Of a stretch of 44,001 nt of DNA, positions 25,184 to 33,546 are shown piece by piece. This DNA comes from Thiogranum sp. GTDB lineage: Bacteria > Pseudomonadota > Gammaproteobacteria > DSM-19610. The notes under the pieces are model-generated. The model was not told the DNA's origin. It saw only the letters and a program-made list of their open reading frames with translations, and made no database searches. Every line of letters begins with the position of its first letter. The first letter of the stretch is position 1. The DNA is taken from NCBI GenBank assembly GCA_030148805.1, contig JASBSS010000037.1:1-44001 (forward strand), read 5' to 3'. The translations under genes and the position numbers were made by a program.

Positions 25184-25539
25184 ACCGCTACCTCTTTAGT
25201 TTGTTTGGGTATAACAACGCCGGCAGCAACAGCCTCGATATGTCGTTTAGCCTGCGCAGCAGACCAGTTGCTTAACGTCTTTGATGAAAGTCTGGTTGTG
25301 CTCTGGACGATCAAGTTGATATACACGCTGATCAAGGAGCAATTGAGGATCCCCTGGAGCAAGGCCTTGGGCAGTCGGCGCAAGGGCCGTTGTGGCATGC
25401 CGACCAGCAGTCCCTGAAGCGGGGTACACAGGGTATCGAGTGCATGGTTCGTCATGGCTCGGCACAGATCGGTTTCGGTTATGGTCTCCAGCGAAATCCC
25501 CGCGTCCGCCGCCAACCTGGAAATGGTGTAGGCCTTCAT
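25180..25539 (-). pseudogene. merD: Second merD-like copy with an in-frame deletion of its HTH region
   Basis: Begins exactly like the copy at 24675 (MKAYTISRLAADAG) and then jumps to ISLETITETDLCRAMTNHA. The 46 residues between, which hold most of the HTH, are missing in frame (138 bp). The deletion ends lie in short similar sequences (CCGCC-rich), suggesting slippage. The tail after about residue 55 is unlike the first copy and runs in another frame over the merA remnant, ending 4 bases into the next gene. It cannot bind DNA as MerD does. Confidence 0.65.
25247..25318 (-). pseudogene. merA: 3' tail remnant of a second merA
   Basis: About 23 codons ending in TAA encode NQTFIKDVKQLVCCAG, matching the end of the intact MerA ([16 protein letters not shown], stop at 26624). 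The C-terminal Cys pair is unmistakable. The rest of that merA is gone. Confidence 0.75.
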
Positions 25540-25630
25540 CCGCGTAACCCGGCGCTAGGCACGGCAATGCGCACCCCGCAATACCCGTCTGGCGTTTTGA
25601 TAAAGCGCCAGGGCCAACAGCCCGGCGGCG
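25499..25630 (-). repeat. Duplicated mer segment, copy 2
   Basis: The partner of 24636-24767. It spans the first codons of the deleted merD copy and the end of the complete CC-motif membrane protein gene, so this copy is in the original gene order. Confidence 0.8.
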
Positions 25631-26067
25631 AACAGCAACAACTCGGTCTGATAGGTGGCGATGAAATACTGCACCCGGATCCCGACGGTGCCGCCCAGGG
25701 CGGGCAAGATGGCGGCGACGGCGCCCATGGCCAGGGGCAGCAGTGGAGAGCAACACAGCATCGGTGCGAACACGCCGATCAGCACACCACCGGTGGCGCT
25801 CGCCTTGGCGCTCTTGCGGCCCTCGCGCAGCAGATAGACCATCAGCGGCGCCAACAGTGTCACCAGTACGGACAACAGCACGGCAAAACTGATGAGTTTC
25901 ACATCCAGATAGGCCAGCGCCTTGAGGCTGATCGTGCCGCCCACGTACGAGGCCGGCAGGGTGGTCAAGTAGAGAGGCAGGGACAGGCCAAAGGCGATGA
26001 GGGCCGTCCACGGATACACGCGGCCCTGCGCCCAGACCTGCCGCAGCGCCCGGATGATGGTGCTCAT
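25555..26067 (-). CDS. Inner-membrane protein with a CC motif, mer-cluster transporter candidate
   Basis: A 170-residue protein with four to five hydrophobic segments. The helix GVLIGVFAPMLCCSPLLPLA carries a vicinal Cys pair followed by Ser-Pro, resembling the CC-x-GP helix of MerT but in a different protein. The C-terminus has a further Cys (GAHCRA). The gene overlaps the thioredoxin-like gene by 4 bases (ATGA), so both are made together. I infer Hg(II) or thiol-related membrane transport; no named family is claimed. A duplicated piece of its 3' end lies at 24691. Confidence 0.65.
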   Translation of the reverse strand: MSTIIRALRQVWAQGRVYPWTALIAFGLSLPLYLTTLPASYVGGTISLKALAYLDVKLISFAVLLSVLVTLLAPLMVYLLREGRKSAKASATGGVLIGVFAPMLCCSPLLPLAMGAVAAILPALGGTVGIRVQYFIATYQTELLLFAAGLLALALYQNARRVLRGAHCRA

Positions 26068-26618
26068 GGTGTTTTCCTCGTCATGTTTTTGGCGTGCTGG
26101 GCGAACCGGCGGATCCTGTCCAGGGTCACCGTGGGCGCGGTACTGACGGTTTGCACCTGCCCGTGCGCGTCCACCAGGTAATAGATGTCGGGATACTGCT
26201 TCGCATTGAGTGCCTGCTTCATCTGCGCGCTTGCTTCACCGAAGCGCCAGTTGGCCTGGCCGGACAATCCGGGGGCGAACTGTTGCGCGAAACCGCGAGC
26301 GTCCGGCCCAGGGGCGCCGTCGTTATCGTGGTTGCGCAGCAACAAAATGGTGAATCCCTGTTGCATCAGTTGATCGTTGGCCTTGTCCATCACGCGCAGG
26401 CTGGCGATGCAGGTGTGACACCAGGTCGAGACCAGCCACAGCATGTAAGGCTTCCCTTGCAGTTCGGCGAGACTGTGAGCCTGGCCGTTCGCCGCGTAGG
26501 TCACGGCCGGCATGGGAAACGGGAGCGGGCGCGGCGCAAGGTCCAGCATGCCGGCGCTGATGCGCCCGCTGGCGAACACGATGAGTAGCAGCAATGCGAA
26601 CTTCGGCCGCGACAACAT
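26064..26618 (-). CDS. Exported thioredoxin-like (TlpA/redoxin) protein with CHTC site
   Basis: A 184-residue protein with an N-terminal signal or anchor helix (FALLLLIVFASGRISAG) and a thioredoxin fold. The active site STWCHTC (C67, C70) sits after YMLWLV, followed by IASLRVMDKANDQL and YPDIYYLVDAHGQVQTV. It should act in the periplasm on thiols or disulfides, perhaps keeping Cys-based mercury carriers reduced. The start is ATG 26618, just after the merA stop, with GGTGA 5 bases before it; a GTG at 26627 overlapping the merA stop is the alternative. Confidence 0.75.
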   Translation of the reverse strand: MLSRPKFALLLLIVFASGRISAGMLDLAPRPLPFPMPAVTYAANGQAHSLAELQGKPYMLWLVSTWCHTCIASLRVMDKANDQLMQQGFTILLLRNHDNDGAPGPDARGFAQQFAPGLSGQANWRFGEASAQMKQALNAKQYPDIYYLVDAHGQVQTVSTAPTVTLDRIRRFAQHAKNMTRKTP

Positions 26619-26623
26619 CCCGA

Positions 26624-28270
<1,647 letters not shown>

Positions 28271-28311
28271 TTAATTCAATCTATTTGCTTACGAGTCAGT
28301 TGGCGCTCGGT

Positions 28312-28755
28312 TCAGTCGTGTTGCGTTCGCTCCTGCGGCACTTCGCAGCCCGCGGGACCGCAGCGCCGGTGGGCGGGGGAGACCAGGTCCCACACGGCGA
28401 CGATCAGCATCAGTTCGAGACCGGCATACAGCGTCCAGATGCTCCAGCCGTACTGGAACCACGGATAAAGGCTGAGCAGTACGATGGCGGGGCCAAGCAT
28501 GCCGGCCACCGAGCGGTACCACTGGCGGTGGCTGAGCCAGCCCAGCGCATTGGCGCCCAGCGCGATCCAGGCAAACAGCGGCAGCAGGGTGTTGAGGAAC
28601 AGGCCCTCCCATTGCGACAAGAAGCCCAGGCTAATCGCCGCCCCGATGCTGGCCAGAGCCGGAAAGCACATGGCGCAGCCCATGGTGGAGACGATGGCGC
28701 CGCGCGCGCCGGATTTGTCGCCGATGCGGGCCAGCCAGGGGATGAGCCGGTCCAT
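28312..28755 (-). CDS. merC: MerC mercury uptake membrane protein
   Basis: A 147-residue inner-membrane protein with four hydrophobic helices. The Hg(II)-binding motif STMGCAMCFPALASIGAAIS (C27, C30) is in the first helix as in known MerC. Two further cysteines lie near the C-terminus (RRCGPAGCEV). It carries Hg(II) into the cytoplasm for MerA. ATG 28755 follows TAGGAGG; it lies 10 bases after merP. Confidence 0.92.
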   Translation of the reverse strand: MDRLIPWLARIGDKSGARGAIVSTMGCAMCFPALASIGAAISLGFLSQWEGLFLNTLLPLFAWIALGANALGWLSHRQWYRSVAGMLGPAIVLLSLYPWFQYGWSIWTLYAGLELMLIVAVWDLVSPAHRRCGPAGCEVPQERTQHD

Positions 28756-28765
28756 GATATGCCTC

Positions 28766-29086
28766 CTACTTTTTAATGTGCGACGGATAACCCGCGTCGA
28801 AGGTGGCATTGGTGAGCGTGTCGATATCGGTCTTGGCCGGATCGAAGGTCACCTTCGCCCAACCTACGCCGTCACCTTCGTACTTGGCTTCGGCCTTGAC
28901 CACGCTCGGCACCTTCTCCAGGGCCTTGCGCACGGTGATGGGGCACATGTTGCAGGTCATGTTTTCCACGTCGAGGATCACGGTCTTCGTCTGCGCCTGT
29001 GCGGCGGCCGCAGCTGCGGGGGTGGATAGCGCCAGGGAAAAACCGGACAGGCCGAGAAACATGGCGACTAAGAAGGTTCGAAACAT
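28766..29086 (-). CDS. merP: MerP periplasmic mercury-binding protein
   Basis: A 106-residue exported HMA-domain protein. The signal peptide is followed by an Ala-rich stretch (TPAAAAAAQAQ), then the metal site ENMTCNMCPITV (C45, C48). The ending FDAGYPSHIKK is typical. It scavenges Hg(II) in the periplasm and hands it to MerT. AGGAGG precedes the ATG. Confidence 0.93.
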   Translation of the reverse strand: MFRTFLVAMFLGLSGFSLALSTPAAAAAAQAQTKTVILDVENMTCNMCPITVRKALEKVPSVVKAEAKYEGDGVGWAKVTFDPAKTDIDTLTNATFDAGYPSHIKK

Positions 29087-29121
29087 GGATGCGCCTCCTA
29101 ATATATAAAGTGGATAATCAA

Positions 29122-29478
29122 TCAGCCCAACAGGGCCGGGCCGTACCAGGGGAAGGCGACGAGCGCGGCTAGGATCACCGCCACCACCCAGAACAGGATG
29201 CGCTGATTGCGGCGCGTGACCGGATTGGCGCAGGGTTTGCCCACCTCGCAGGCCTCGGGCACCAGATAGAGCTTGCGAAACGCCAGCCCCAGAAACACCA
29301 GGGTCACGCCGATGAAAATCGGCCGGTACGGCTCCAGCGCACTGAGGTTGCCGATCCAGGCGCCGCCGATACCGAGCGTCAGCAGGACGATAGGGCCGAC
29401 ACAACATAGCGACGCCCCGATGGCCGCCAGTGCCGCCAGGAGCAGGGAGCGGTTTCTGCTCACGGTGTGATCCGCCAT
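29122..29478 (-). CDS. merT: MerT mercuric transport protein
   Basis: A 118-residue inner-membrane protein with three helices. The first helix carries the Cys pair AAIGASLCCVGPIVLLTLG (C25, C26), and the cytoplasmic loop has the second pair region (EACEVGKPCANP). It is the first gene after the mer promoter at 29513-29544 and opens the minus-strand operon merT-merP-merC-merA. Confidence 0.93.
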   Translation of the reverse strand: MADHTVSRNRSLLLAALAAIGASLCCVGPIVLLTLGIGGAWIGNLSALEPYRPIFIGVTLVFLGLAFRKLYLVPEACEVGKPCANPVTRRNQRILFWVVAVILAALVAFPWYGPALLG

Positions 29479-29512
29479 GGGTTTTCTCCCTAAAAATCCA
29501 ACCTTGGCTTAA

Positions 29513-29544
29513 AGCATAAACGCCGTACTTAGGTACAGAGTCAA
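29513..29544 (-). promoter_or_regulatory. mer promoter/operator (MerR-type, 19-bp spacer)
   Basis: On the minus strand: TTGACT (29544-29539), 19 bp, TTATGC (29519-29514). The spacer contains GTAC-N4-GTAC (29525-29536), the half-sites of classic mer operators such as Tn501. The long spacer is the signature of activation by DNA untwisting through MerR. Its -35 is 50 bp from the -35 of promoter A, which points the other way. Confidence 0.85.
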
Positions 29545-29593
29545 GCCCCTGCCAGATTATTTCGGTGACACTGGAGCAAGCCAAAATTCGTGG

Positions 29594-29624
29594 TTGACCT
29601 GGGGCCAACTCCAGGTAGTAACCT
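29594..29624 (+). promoter_or_regulatory. MerR-family-type promoter A (19-bp spacer)
   Basis: TTGACC (29594-29599), 19 bp, TAACCT (29619-29624). The spacer dyad is ACCTGG-N8-CCAGGT (29597-29602, 29611-29616). Same design as promoters at 32197, 33438 and 37874. It drives the MerT-like, HMA and barrel genes. Confidence 0.8.
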
Positions 29625-29660
29625 ATTTCAGCAATACAGAAATTTATTGAGTGCCGTGGA

Positions 29661-29680
29661 ACCTGAAGTCAACTCCAGGT
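29661..29680. promoter_or_regulatory. Extra operator-like dyad downstream of promoter A
   Basis: A 20-bp near-perfect dyad, ACCTGAAGTC/AACTCCAGGT, related to the promoter A operator but without TTG before it or a -10 after it on either strand. Its centre is 64 bp from that of operator A. It may be an auxiliary binding site for the same regulator. Confidence 0.55.
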
Positions 29681-29710
29681 TGTCACAGTTATTACCGGAT
29701 GGCTTGGTAG

Positions 29711-30094
29711 GTGGCTGTTTATACATGGACCTGGCTGACGCTATTCGCTTCGACCGGTACGCTGAGTTGCTGTGCCTTGCCGATCCTGCTCGTGACGCTG
29801 GGGCTGGGAGCCACCGTGGCGGCGCTGAGCAGTGCCTTCCCCTTCTTGCTCGTATTAAGCGAGCACAAGATTTTGGTGTTCACGTTCTCTGGTTTCCTGC
29901 TTGGCCTGGCTGGGCGGATGCTTTTTTGGACCGCCAAAGAGTGCCCGGCCGATCCGAGGCTGGGGGCACTATGCGCCAGGACCCAGGTCTGGAATCGGCG
30001 TATCTACTGGTGATCCGTCGTCTTGTGGTGTGTGGGGTTTTTTGCCGCCTACCTGGCATTGCCATTGCGAATCTGGCTTGAGTCCGGGACTTGA
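29711..30094 (+). pseudogene. MerT-like membrane protein interrupted by an in-frame TGA
   Basis: The first 100 residues from GTG 29711 resemble MerT: a first helix with a Cys pair (STGTLSCCALPILLVTLGLG), a second helix (LVFTFSGFLLGLAGRMLFW) and a loop with CPADPRLGALC. The frame stops at TGA 30011-30013 right after RRIYW. It then continues in the same frame for 26 more codons encoding a third helix (SVVLWCVGFFAAYLALPLRI, then WLESGT) before TGA 30092. One base change (TGG to TGA) explains this. The truncated protein would lack the last helix. It is the first gene after promoter A. Confidence 0.7.
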
Positions 30095-30120
30095 GTCATT
30101 GCCAATAGGAGGTGTTTTTC

Positions 30121-30441
30121 ATGAACCGGTTTATCGTACTTTTTATCGTCCTGTTGATGACGCATTCGCCGGGCTTGGCTGATCCAGCGCAGGTCCAGGC
30201 GCAGGTCGTTGAGATCGAGGTGACAGGGATGACCTGTCCATTCTGTGTCTACGGGACCGAGAAGAAACTGAACAAACTACCTGGCGTGGATGCTGCCGAG
30301 GTGAGTCTAAAGAACAAGAAGGCACGCATTCTGATGAAGCCTGGAGAGAAGGCCGATATCGAGGTCATTCGAAAGGCGATCGTCGACGCCGGCTTTACGC
30401 CCGGGGAGGCCACCGTCGACACATCTAAGGCAGCACAGTGA
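30121..30441 (+). CDS. Exported HMA-domain metal-binding protein (MerP-like)
   Basis: A 106-residue periplasmic protein: signal peptide (IVLFIVLLMTHSPGLA) then one HMA fold with GMTCPFCVYGTEKKL (C39, C42) and the ending DAGFTPGEA. It is closely related to the protein at 37947, not to the true MerP at 28766. AGGAGG precedes ATG 30121. Its stop overlaps the next GTG by 4 bases. Predicted role: binding a soft metal ion in the periplasm for the adjacent membrane proteins. Confidence 0.85.
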   Translation: MNRFIVLFIVLLMTHSPGLADPAQVQAQVVEIEVTGMTCPFCVYGTEKKLNKLPGVDAAEVSLKNKKARILMKPGEKADIEVIRKAIVDAGFTPGEATVDTSKAAQ

Positions 30442-31157
30442 ACGCAAAGCAATCTTTCATAGCGGGACTGGTGATGGCAGCGTTATTAAGCGATGCGAGT
30501 GCGATGGGCATCCGGTCTTTCGTCGCTCTGCCACTGGAAGAGGGTGGCACGGTATTGCGCTTATTCGGTGAACGCAATCCGGATCAGGAAAGGACTGTCC
30601 TAACCGCCAACCTGGCCTATGGGGTGAACGCCAGGCAGACGTTGTTTTTCGGCGTGCCATATCGCCTGTCCTACGGGGCGGGTGATCGTTTGGGCGATAT
30701 CAGTGGTCTGTATCGGTATACCACATGGCAGGTCGACAACCTTGAGGGAACCAGCCGGCTCGGTTTGTTGGGTGGCGTGGTTGTTCCGACCGATAGCAAT
30801 CGGGATCCAGGTGTACAGGCCGGTGCTGTCGCAACCTTTTTCCGGCACCGCTATGAGTGGGATCTGGATGTACTCTGGATCGAAGGGCTGGGCGACAGGA
30901 AAGACCGCGCGCGTTATGACATCGCCTGGCAGTACCGCCTCATCCCGGCGGAGTATCCAGATTGGGGTATCGGCAGTGAGTGGGATCTCGATCTTGAGTT
31001 GGGCGGACGCTGGGAACGCGGTTCCGACACGGTGCATCAGGCTACCATCGGGCTCCAATCGATCCATAAACGCTGGGTACTGGAGGGCGCGGTGGTTAGA
31101 GACCTGGACGGCCCCAACGACACGCAGTTCATATTGAGTACCCGGTTTCATTTCTAA
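30438..31157 (+). CDS. Outer-membrane beta-barrel protein, metal-cluster associated
   Basis: A 239-residue exported protein with signal peptide (SFIAGLVMAALLSDASA). The body consists of alternating amphipathic strands (VLTANLAYGVNARQTLFFGV, RLGLLGGVVVPTD, IGSEWDLDLELGGRWERG) and ends in a C-terminal strand with final Phe (FILSTRFHF), the barrel-assembly signal. It is a predicted outer-membrane channel or sensor, made by translational coupling with the HMA protein (GTGA overlap). The substrate is unknown; soft-metal passage is inferred from context. Confidence 0.7.
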   Translation: MNAKQSFIAGLVMAALLSDASAMGIRSFVALPLEEGGTVLRLFGERNPDQERTVLTANLAYGVNARQTLFFGVPYRLSYGAGDRLGDISGLYRYTTWQVDNLEGTSRLGLLGGVVVPTDSNRDPGVQAGAVATFFRHRYEWDLDVLWIEGLGDRKDRARYDIAWQYRLIPAEYPDWGIGSEWDLDLELGGRWERGSDTVHQATIGLQSIHKRWVLEGAVVRDLDGPNDTQFILSTRFHF

Positions 31158-31168
31158 CTGAGCAGTCG

Positions 31169-31220
31169 ATGACACATATACAGGTAGAAGTGTTTTCCTC
31201 TCGATGCCACTATGCTGGCA
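31169..31220 (+). pseudogene. 5' remnant of a thioredoxin-like gene
   Basis: An ATG 12 bases after the barrel gene starts MTHIQVEVFSS, matching the start of the CGKC thioredoxin at 38295 (MRIKVEVFSS). The similarity fades after about 17 codons where the TetR remnant begins. This suggests cluster A once continued with the thioredoxin gene as in cluster D. Confidence 0.45.
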
Positions 31221-31355
31221 AGATTACTGATCGCGACATACGACGGTCTTGTCTTGCAGTGGCTTGCAGACAAGAAGGCCATTGATTGGCAATCGAGTGT
31301 CAAAACATTAACCACCGTCATGCTTCAGGGCTTGCAGAAGCCGTCGGAGAAGTAA
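31212..31355 (+). pseudogene. C-terminal remnant of a TetR-family regulator
   Basis: About 47 codons: ARLLIATYDGLVLQWLADKK, then AIDWQSSVKTLTTVMLQGLQ and KPSEK before TAA. This reads as the last helices of a TetR-type ligand-binding domain. There is no HTH. It ends 29 bases before the methyltransferase, so both may have arrived together on one recombined segment. Confidence 0.5.
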
Positions 31356-31384
31356 CGCGCTGACTAAGTGAAAAGGAGGTCGAC

Positions 31385-32050
31385 ATGAGAGAGGCCCTGG
31401 ACAAGTTGAGGCTGAAATCGGTCTATGACAACGTTGCAGAGCGATATGATTTTCAGCATGCCTTCTTTACCGCAAGATCCGATCAGCGAGGACGCAAGTT
31501 ATTGGTTGACAAGGCCGTCTCCTCAGGAAATACGGTCCTTGATTGTGGTGCTGGGACAGGTACCACGGGATTACTGGCTGCGGAGAAGGTCGGTGACACC
31601 GGCAAAGTGACGTTGGTAGATATGAGTGAAGGTATGCTTTCGGTTGCAAGAAAAAAAGCGGAAGCAGATAAAAATTTGGACCGGGTGGAAATCAAAGTCG
31701 GTGATATGCTTGACTTGCCATTTGAGGACAATAGCTTTGATGTTGTACTTTCAACCTACAGTATGTGTCCTGTTTATGATCCTGCCAAAGCGGCAACCGA
31801 AATATATCGGGTCGCCAGGCCGGGTGGGCTTATCGGGATTGCTCATTCTAGTGAGCCAGAGACACCGCTGGTTAAATGGCTGGCCGATCAAATAGAGAAC
31901 ATTGTTTGGCATCTTCCATCTATATCGCTTGGGTGCAGAGCTGTCTCTGTCTTGCCTGCACTCGAACAACTTGGCTGTAAAACGATTTTTAAAAAGCACA
32001 TCGGTGTGCCACTCTGGCCTTTTCTTGTTTGTGTAGTAGTAAAACGATGA
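31385..32050 (+). CDS. Class I SAM-dependent methyltransferase, UbiE/Methyltransf_11-like
   Basis: A 221-residue cytoplasmic enzyme. Motif I for SAM binding is VLDCGAGTGTTGLLAAEK. It is followed by acidic VTLVDMSEGML, VGDMLDLPFEDNSFDVVLST (motif IV region) and YRVARPGGLIGIAHSS. The N-terminus (VYDNVAERYDF) is UbiE-like. The substrate is unknown. The strong AAAGGAGG site and lower GC differ from the neighbours. It sits between a TetR remnant and a dead mer promoter, so it is probably an insert rather than an original member of the metal cluster. Confidence 0.75.
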   Translation: MREALDKLRLKSVYDNVAERYDFQHAFFTARSDQRGRKLLVDKAVSSGNTVLDCGAGTGTTGLLAAEKVGDTGKVTLVDMSEGMLSVARKKAEADKNLDRVEIKVGDMLDLPFEDNSFDVVLSTYSMCPVYDPAKAATEIYRVARPGGLIGIAHSSEPETPLVKWLADQIENIVWHLPSISLGCRAVSVLPALEQLGCKTIFKKHIGVPLWPFLVCVVVKR

Positions 32051-32158
32051 GGCACGCAAAGCCCTGAGATCAGTTTCGCATCGTTCGCCATGGGGTTTCT
32101 CCTCAAATATCCAACTATGGCCTAAAGCCTAAACGCCGTACTTAAGTACGGAAGGGTC
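32050..32158 (-). pseudogene. merT: Remnant of a second mer promoter and merT start
   Basis: On the minus strand, a 16-bp palindrome with GTAC-N4-GTAC (CCGTACTTAAGTACGG, 32137-32152) and flanking sequence closely match the region before merT at 29478-29544. The start codon matches too (ATG 32091, MANDAKLISGL). The -35 (ACCCTT) and -10 (TTAGGC) positions have decayed, and merT homology ends after a few codons where the methyltransferase begins. Confidence 0.65.
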
Positions 32159-32196
32159 TTGAGGACAATTCCGGGCGAACGGGCCACAATCAACAC

Positions 32197-32227
32197 TTGA
32201 CCTGGAGTTCGCTCCAGGCAGTAGGCT
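32197..32227 (+). promoter_or_regulatory. MerR-family-type promoter B (19-bp spacer)
   Basis: TTGACC (32197-32202), 19 bp, TAGGCT (32222-32227). The spacer has a perfect dyad CCTGGAG-TTCG-CTCCAGG (32201-32218). It precedes the MBL-fold gene at 32447. Confidence 0.8.
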
Positions 32228-32257
32228 TCGTTCAAGTCACCTTTTTCCGGCATGCGG

Positions 32258-32279
32258 AATCTGGAAGCGGCTCCAGATT
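32258..32279. promoter_or_regulatory. Extra operator-like dyad downstream of promoter B
   Basis: A perfect dyad AATCTGGA-N6-TCCAGATT, sharing the CTGGA/TCCAG core with operator B and centred 59 bp downstream of it. No promoter elements surround it. The arrangement parallels the second dyad at 29661. Confidence 0.55.
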
Positions 32280-32446
32280 GCCAATTGGTGAGCATATGTT
32301 TGGAGGTGAATTATGAGGAAATGCACACGCGTCGCGAAAGCGGCCAAGTGGTCGCACTGCATCTGGATGTGACTTTGAACGCGGGGAAGGCGTCGCGTGT
32401 GTCATAAGGTTCTTGAAAACATGCTGCACACGACAATGGGGGGATC

Positions 32447-33382
32447 ATGAGGCAATTTGTATTGGCTTTCGCTGGATTGATGTGCCTTTGGTTTGGGCCA
32501 GCATCAGGGCAGGCCCAGGAAATCGAGGTCCAGAAAGTGACCGACAACGTATACGCCCTGGTGGGAAAACGAGGTCCCATGTCCAAGAACGATCTGGGTA
32601 CCAACGCCACATTCGGGGTCGTGGTTACATCGGCAGGTGTAGTCTTGATCGATCCAGGCGCGAGCTATAAGGCGGCGCAATGCATTGACGACGCCATTCG
32701 GTCCATCACCGATCGACCGGTCGTACTGGTGATCGACACAGGTGCCGAAGACCAGCGCTGGCTAGGTAACGGTTATTTCCAGGCGAAGGGTGCGCGCATC
32801 CTGGCCGCCCATGCCGCTGTTGAAGCCCAACGCGCCCGTGCCAGCGAACTTCTGACCCTATTGGAAATGCTGCTTGGGAAAGAGGGGGCGGCAGGCACTC
32901 GCGAGGTTTATGCCAGCGAGGTCTTCGAGGTACAGAAAAACTTATCCATCGGCGGTGTCGGGTTCCAGCTACGCCGCGTCGGACCCGCGTATACACCGGG
33001 CGATACTTATGTATGGCTGCCGAAACAACGGGTGGTCTTCACCGGCGACATTGTTTCCACGGAGCGCTTGTTAGCCGTCGGCTCGACCTCGAACACCGCC
33101 ACTTGGCTTGCGGCATTCGATGCCATTGCCGCCCTCAATCCCGCTCAGGTCGTTCCCGGCCACGGCCATGCCGGCACGCTGGCTCAAGCCCGCAAGGATA
33201 CCCGCGATTATTTAGTGACTCTGCGCGACGGCGTGAAGGCACTGCTGGATACCGGTGGGGACCTTTCGGAAGTAGGCAAGGTAGACCAGTCGCCGTTCGA
33301 GGCACTTACGGGTTACGAGATGTTAAAAGGCCCCAATGCCCATCGCGTTTATTTGGAACTGGAGTCGCAGGAATTGCAATAG
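32447..33382 (+). CDS. Exported MBL-fold protein lacking most canonical zinc ligands
   Basis: A 311-residue exported protein (signal peptide ending near SGQAQE) with the metallo-beta-lactamase fold: TNATFGVVVTSAGVVLIDPG, TGDIVSTERLL, VVPGHGHAG. The canonical THxHxDH motif is replaced by IDTGAEDQRWLGN, so its three His and Asp are gone. The His normally in GPAHTPGD is Tyr (GPAYTPGD). Only the last His (PGHGH) remains. Some relatives I recall carry a similar TGGQDHRWLGN motif, so this may be a subfamily trait taken further here. Catalysis as a zinc hydrolase is doubtful. It is alone behind promoter B. Confidence 0.8.
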   Translation: MRQFVLAFAGLMCLWFGPASGQAQEIEVQKVTDNVYALVGKRGPMSKNDLGTNATFGVVVTSAGVVLIDPGASYKAAQCIDDAIRSITDRPVVLVIDTGAEDQRWLGNGYFQAKGARILAAHAAVEAQRARASELLTLLEMLLGKEGAAGTREVYASEVFEVQKNLSIGGVGFQLRRVGPAYTPGDTYVWLPKQRVVFTGDIVSTERLLAVGSTSNTATWLAAFDAIAALNPAQVVPGHGHAGTLAQARKDTRDYLVTLRDGVKALLDTGGDLSEVGKVDQSPFEALTGYEMLKGPNAHRVYLELESQELQ

Positions 33383-33437
33383 GGAGTGATGCGACATATC
33401 CGCCTACCGCTGCCAGCTGCTGCGGGTCAATTCACCC

Positions 33438-33468
33438 TTGACCTCGAGCTGACTCCAGGACTTAAGCT
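33438..33468 (+). promoter_or_regulatory. MerR-family-type promoter C (19-bp spacer)
   Basis: TTGACC (33438-33443), 19 bp, TAAGCT (33463-33468). The spacer dyad is less perfect (CTCGAG then ACTCCAGG) but keeps the right half-site. It precedes the RND gene at 33547. Confidence 0.75.
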
Positions 33469-33546
33469 TGTGTTCGTTCGCGTAGCGCGTCGCGTGTAGA
33501 TGTGCGCAAACGATGCATACACAGACAAGAAGAGACGGCGTAACTC

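Noticed and set aside
30011-30013. Selenocysteine at the in-frame TGA of the MerT-like gene
   Set aside because: The position looks like Trp in context, no selenocysteine insertion hairpin is evident just downstream, and a single TGG to TGA change is simpler.
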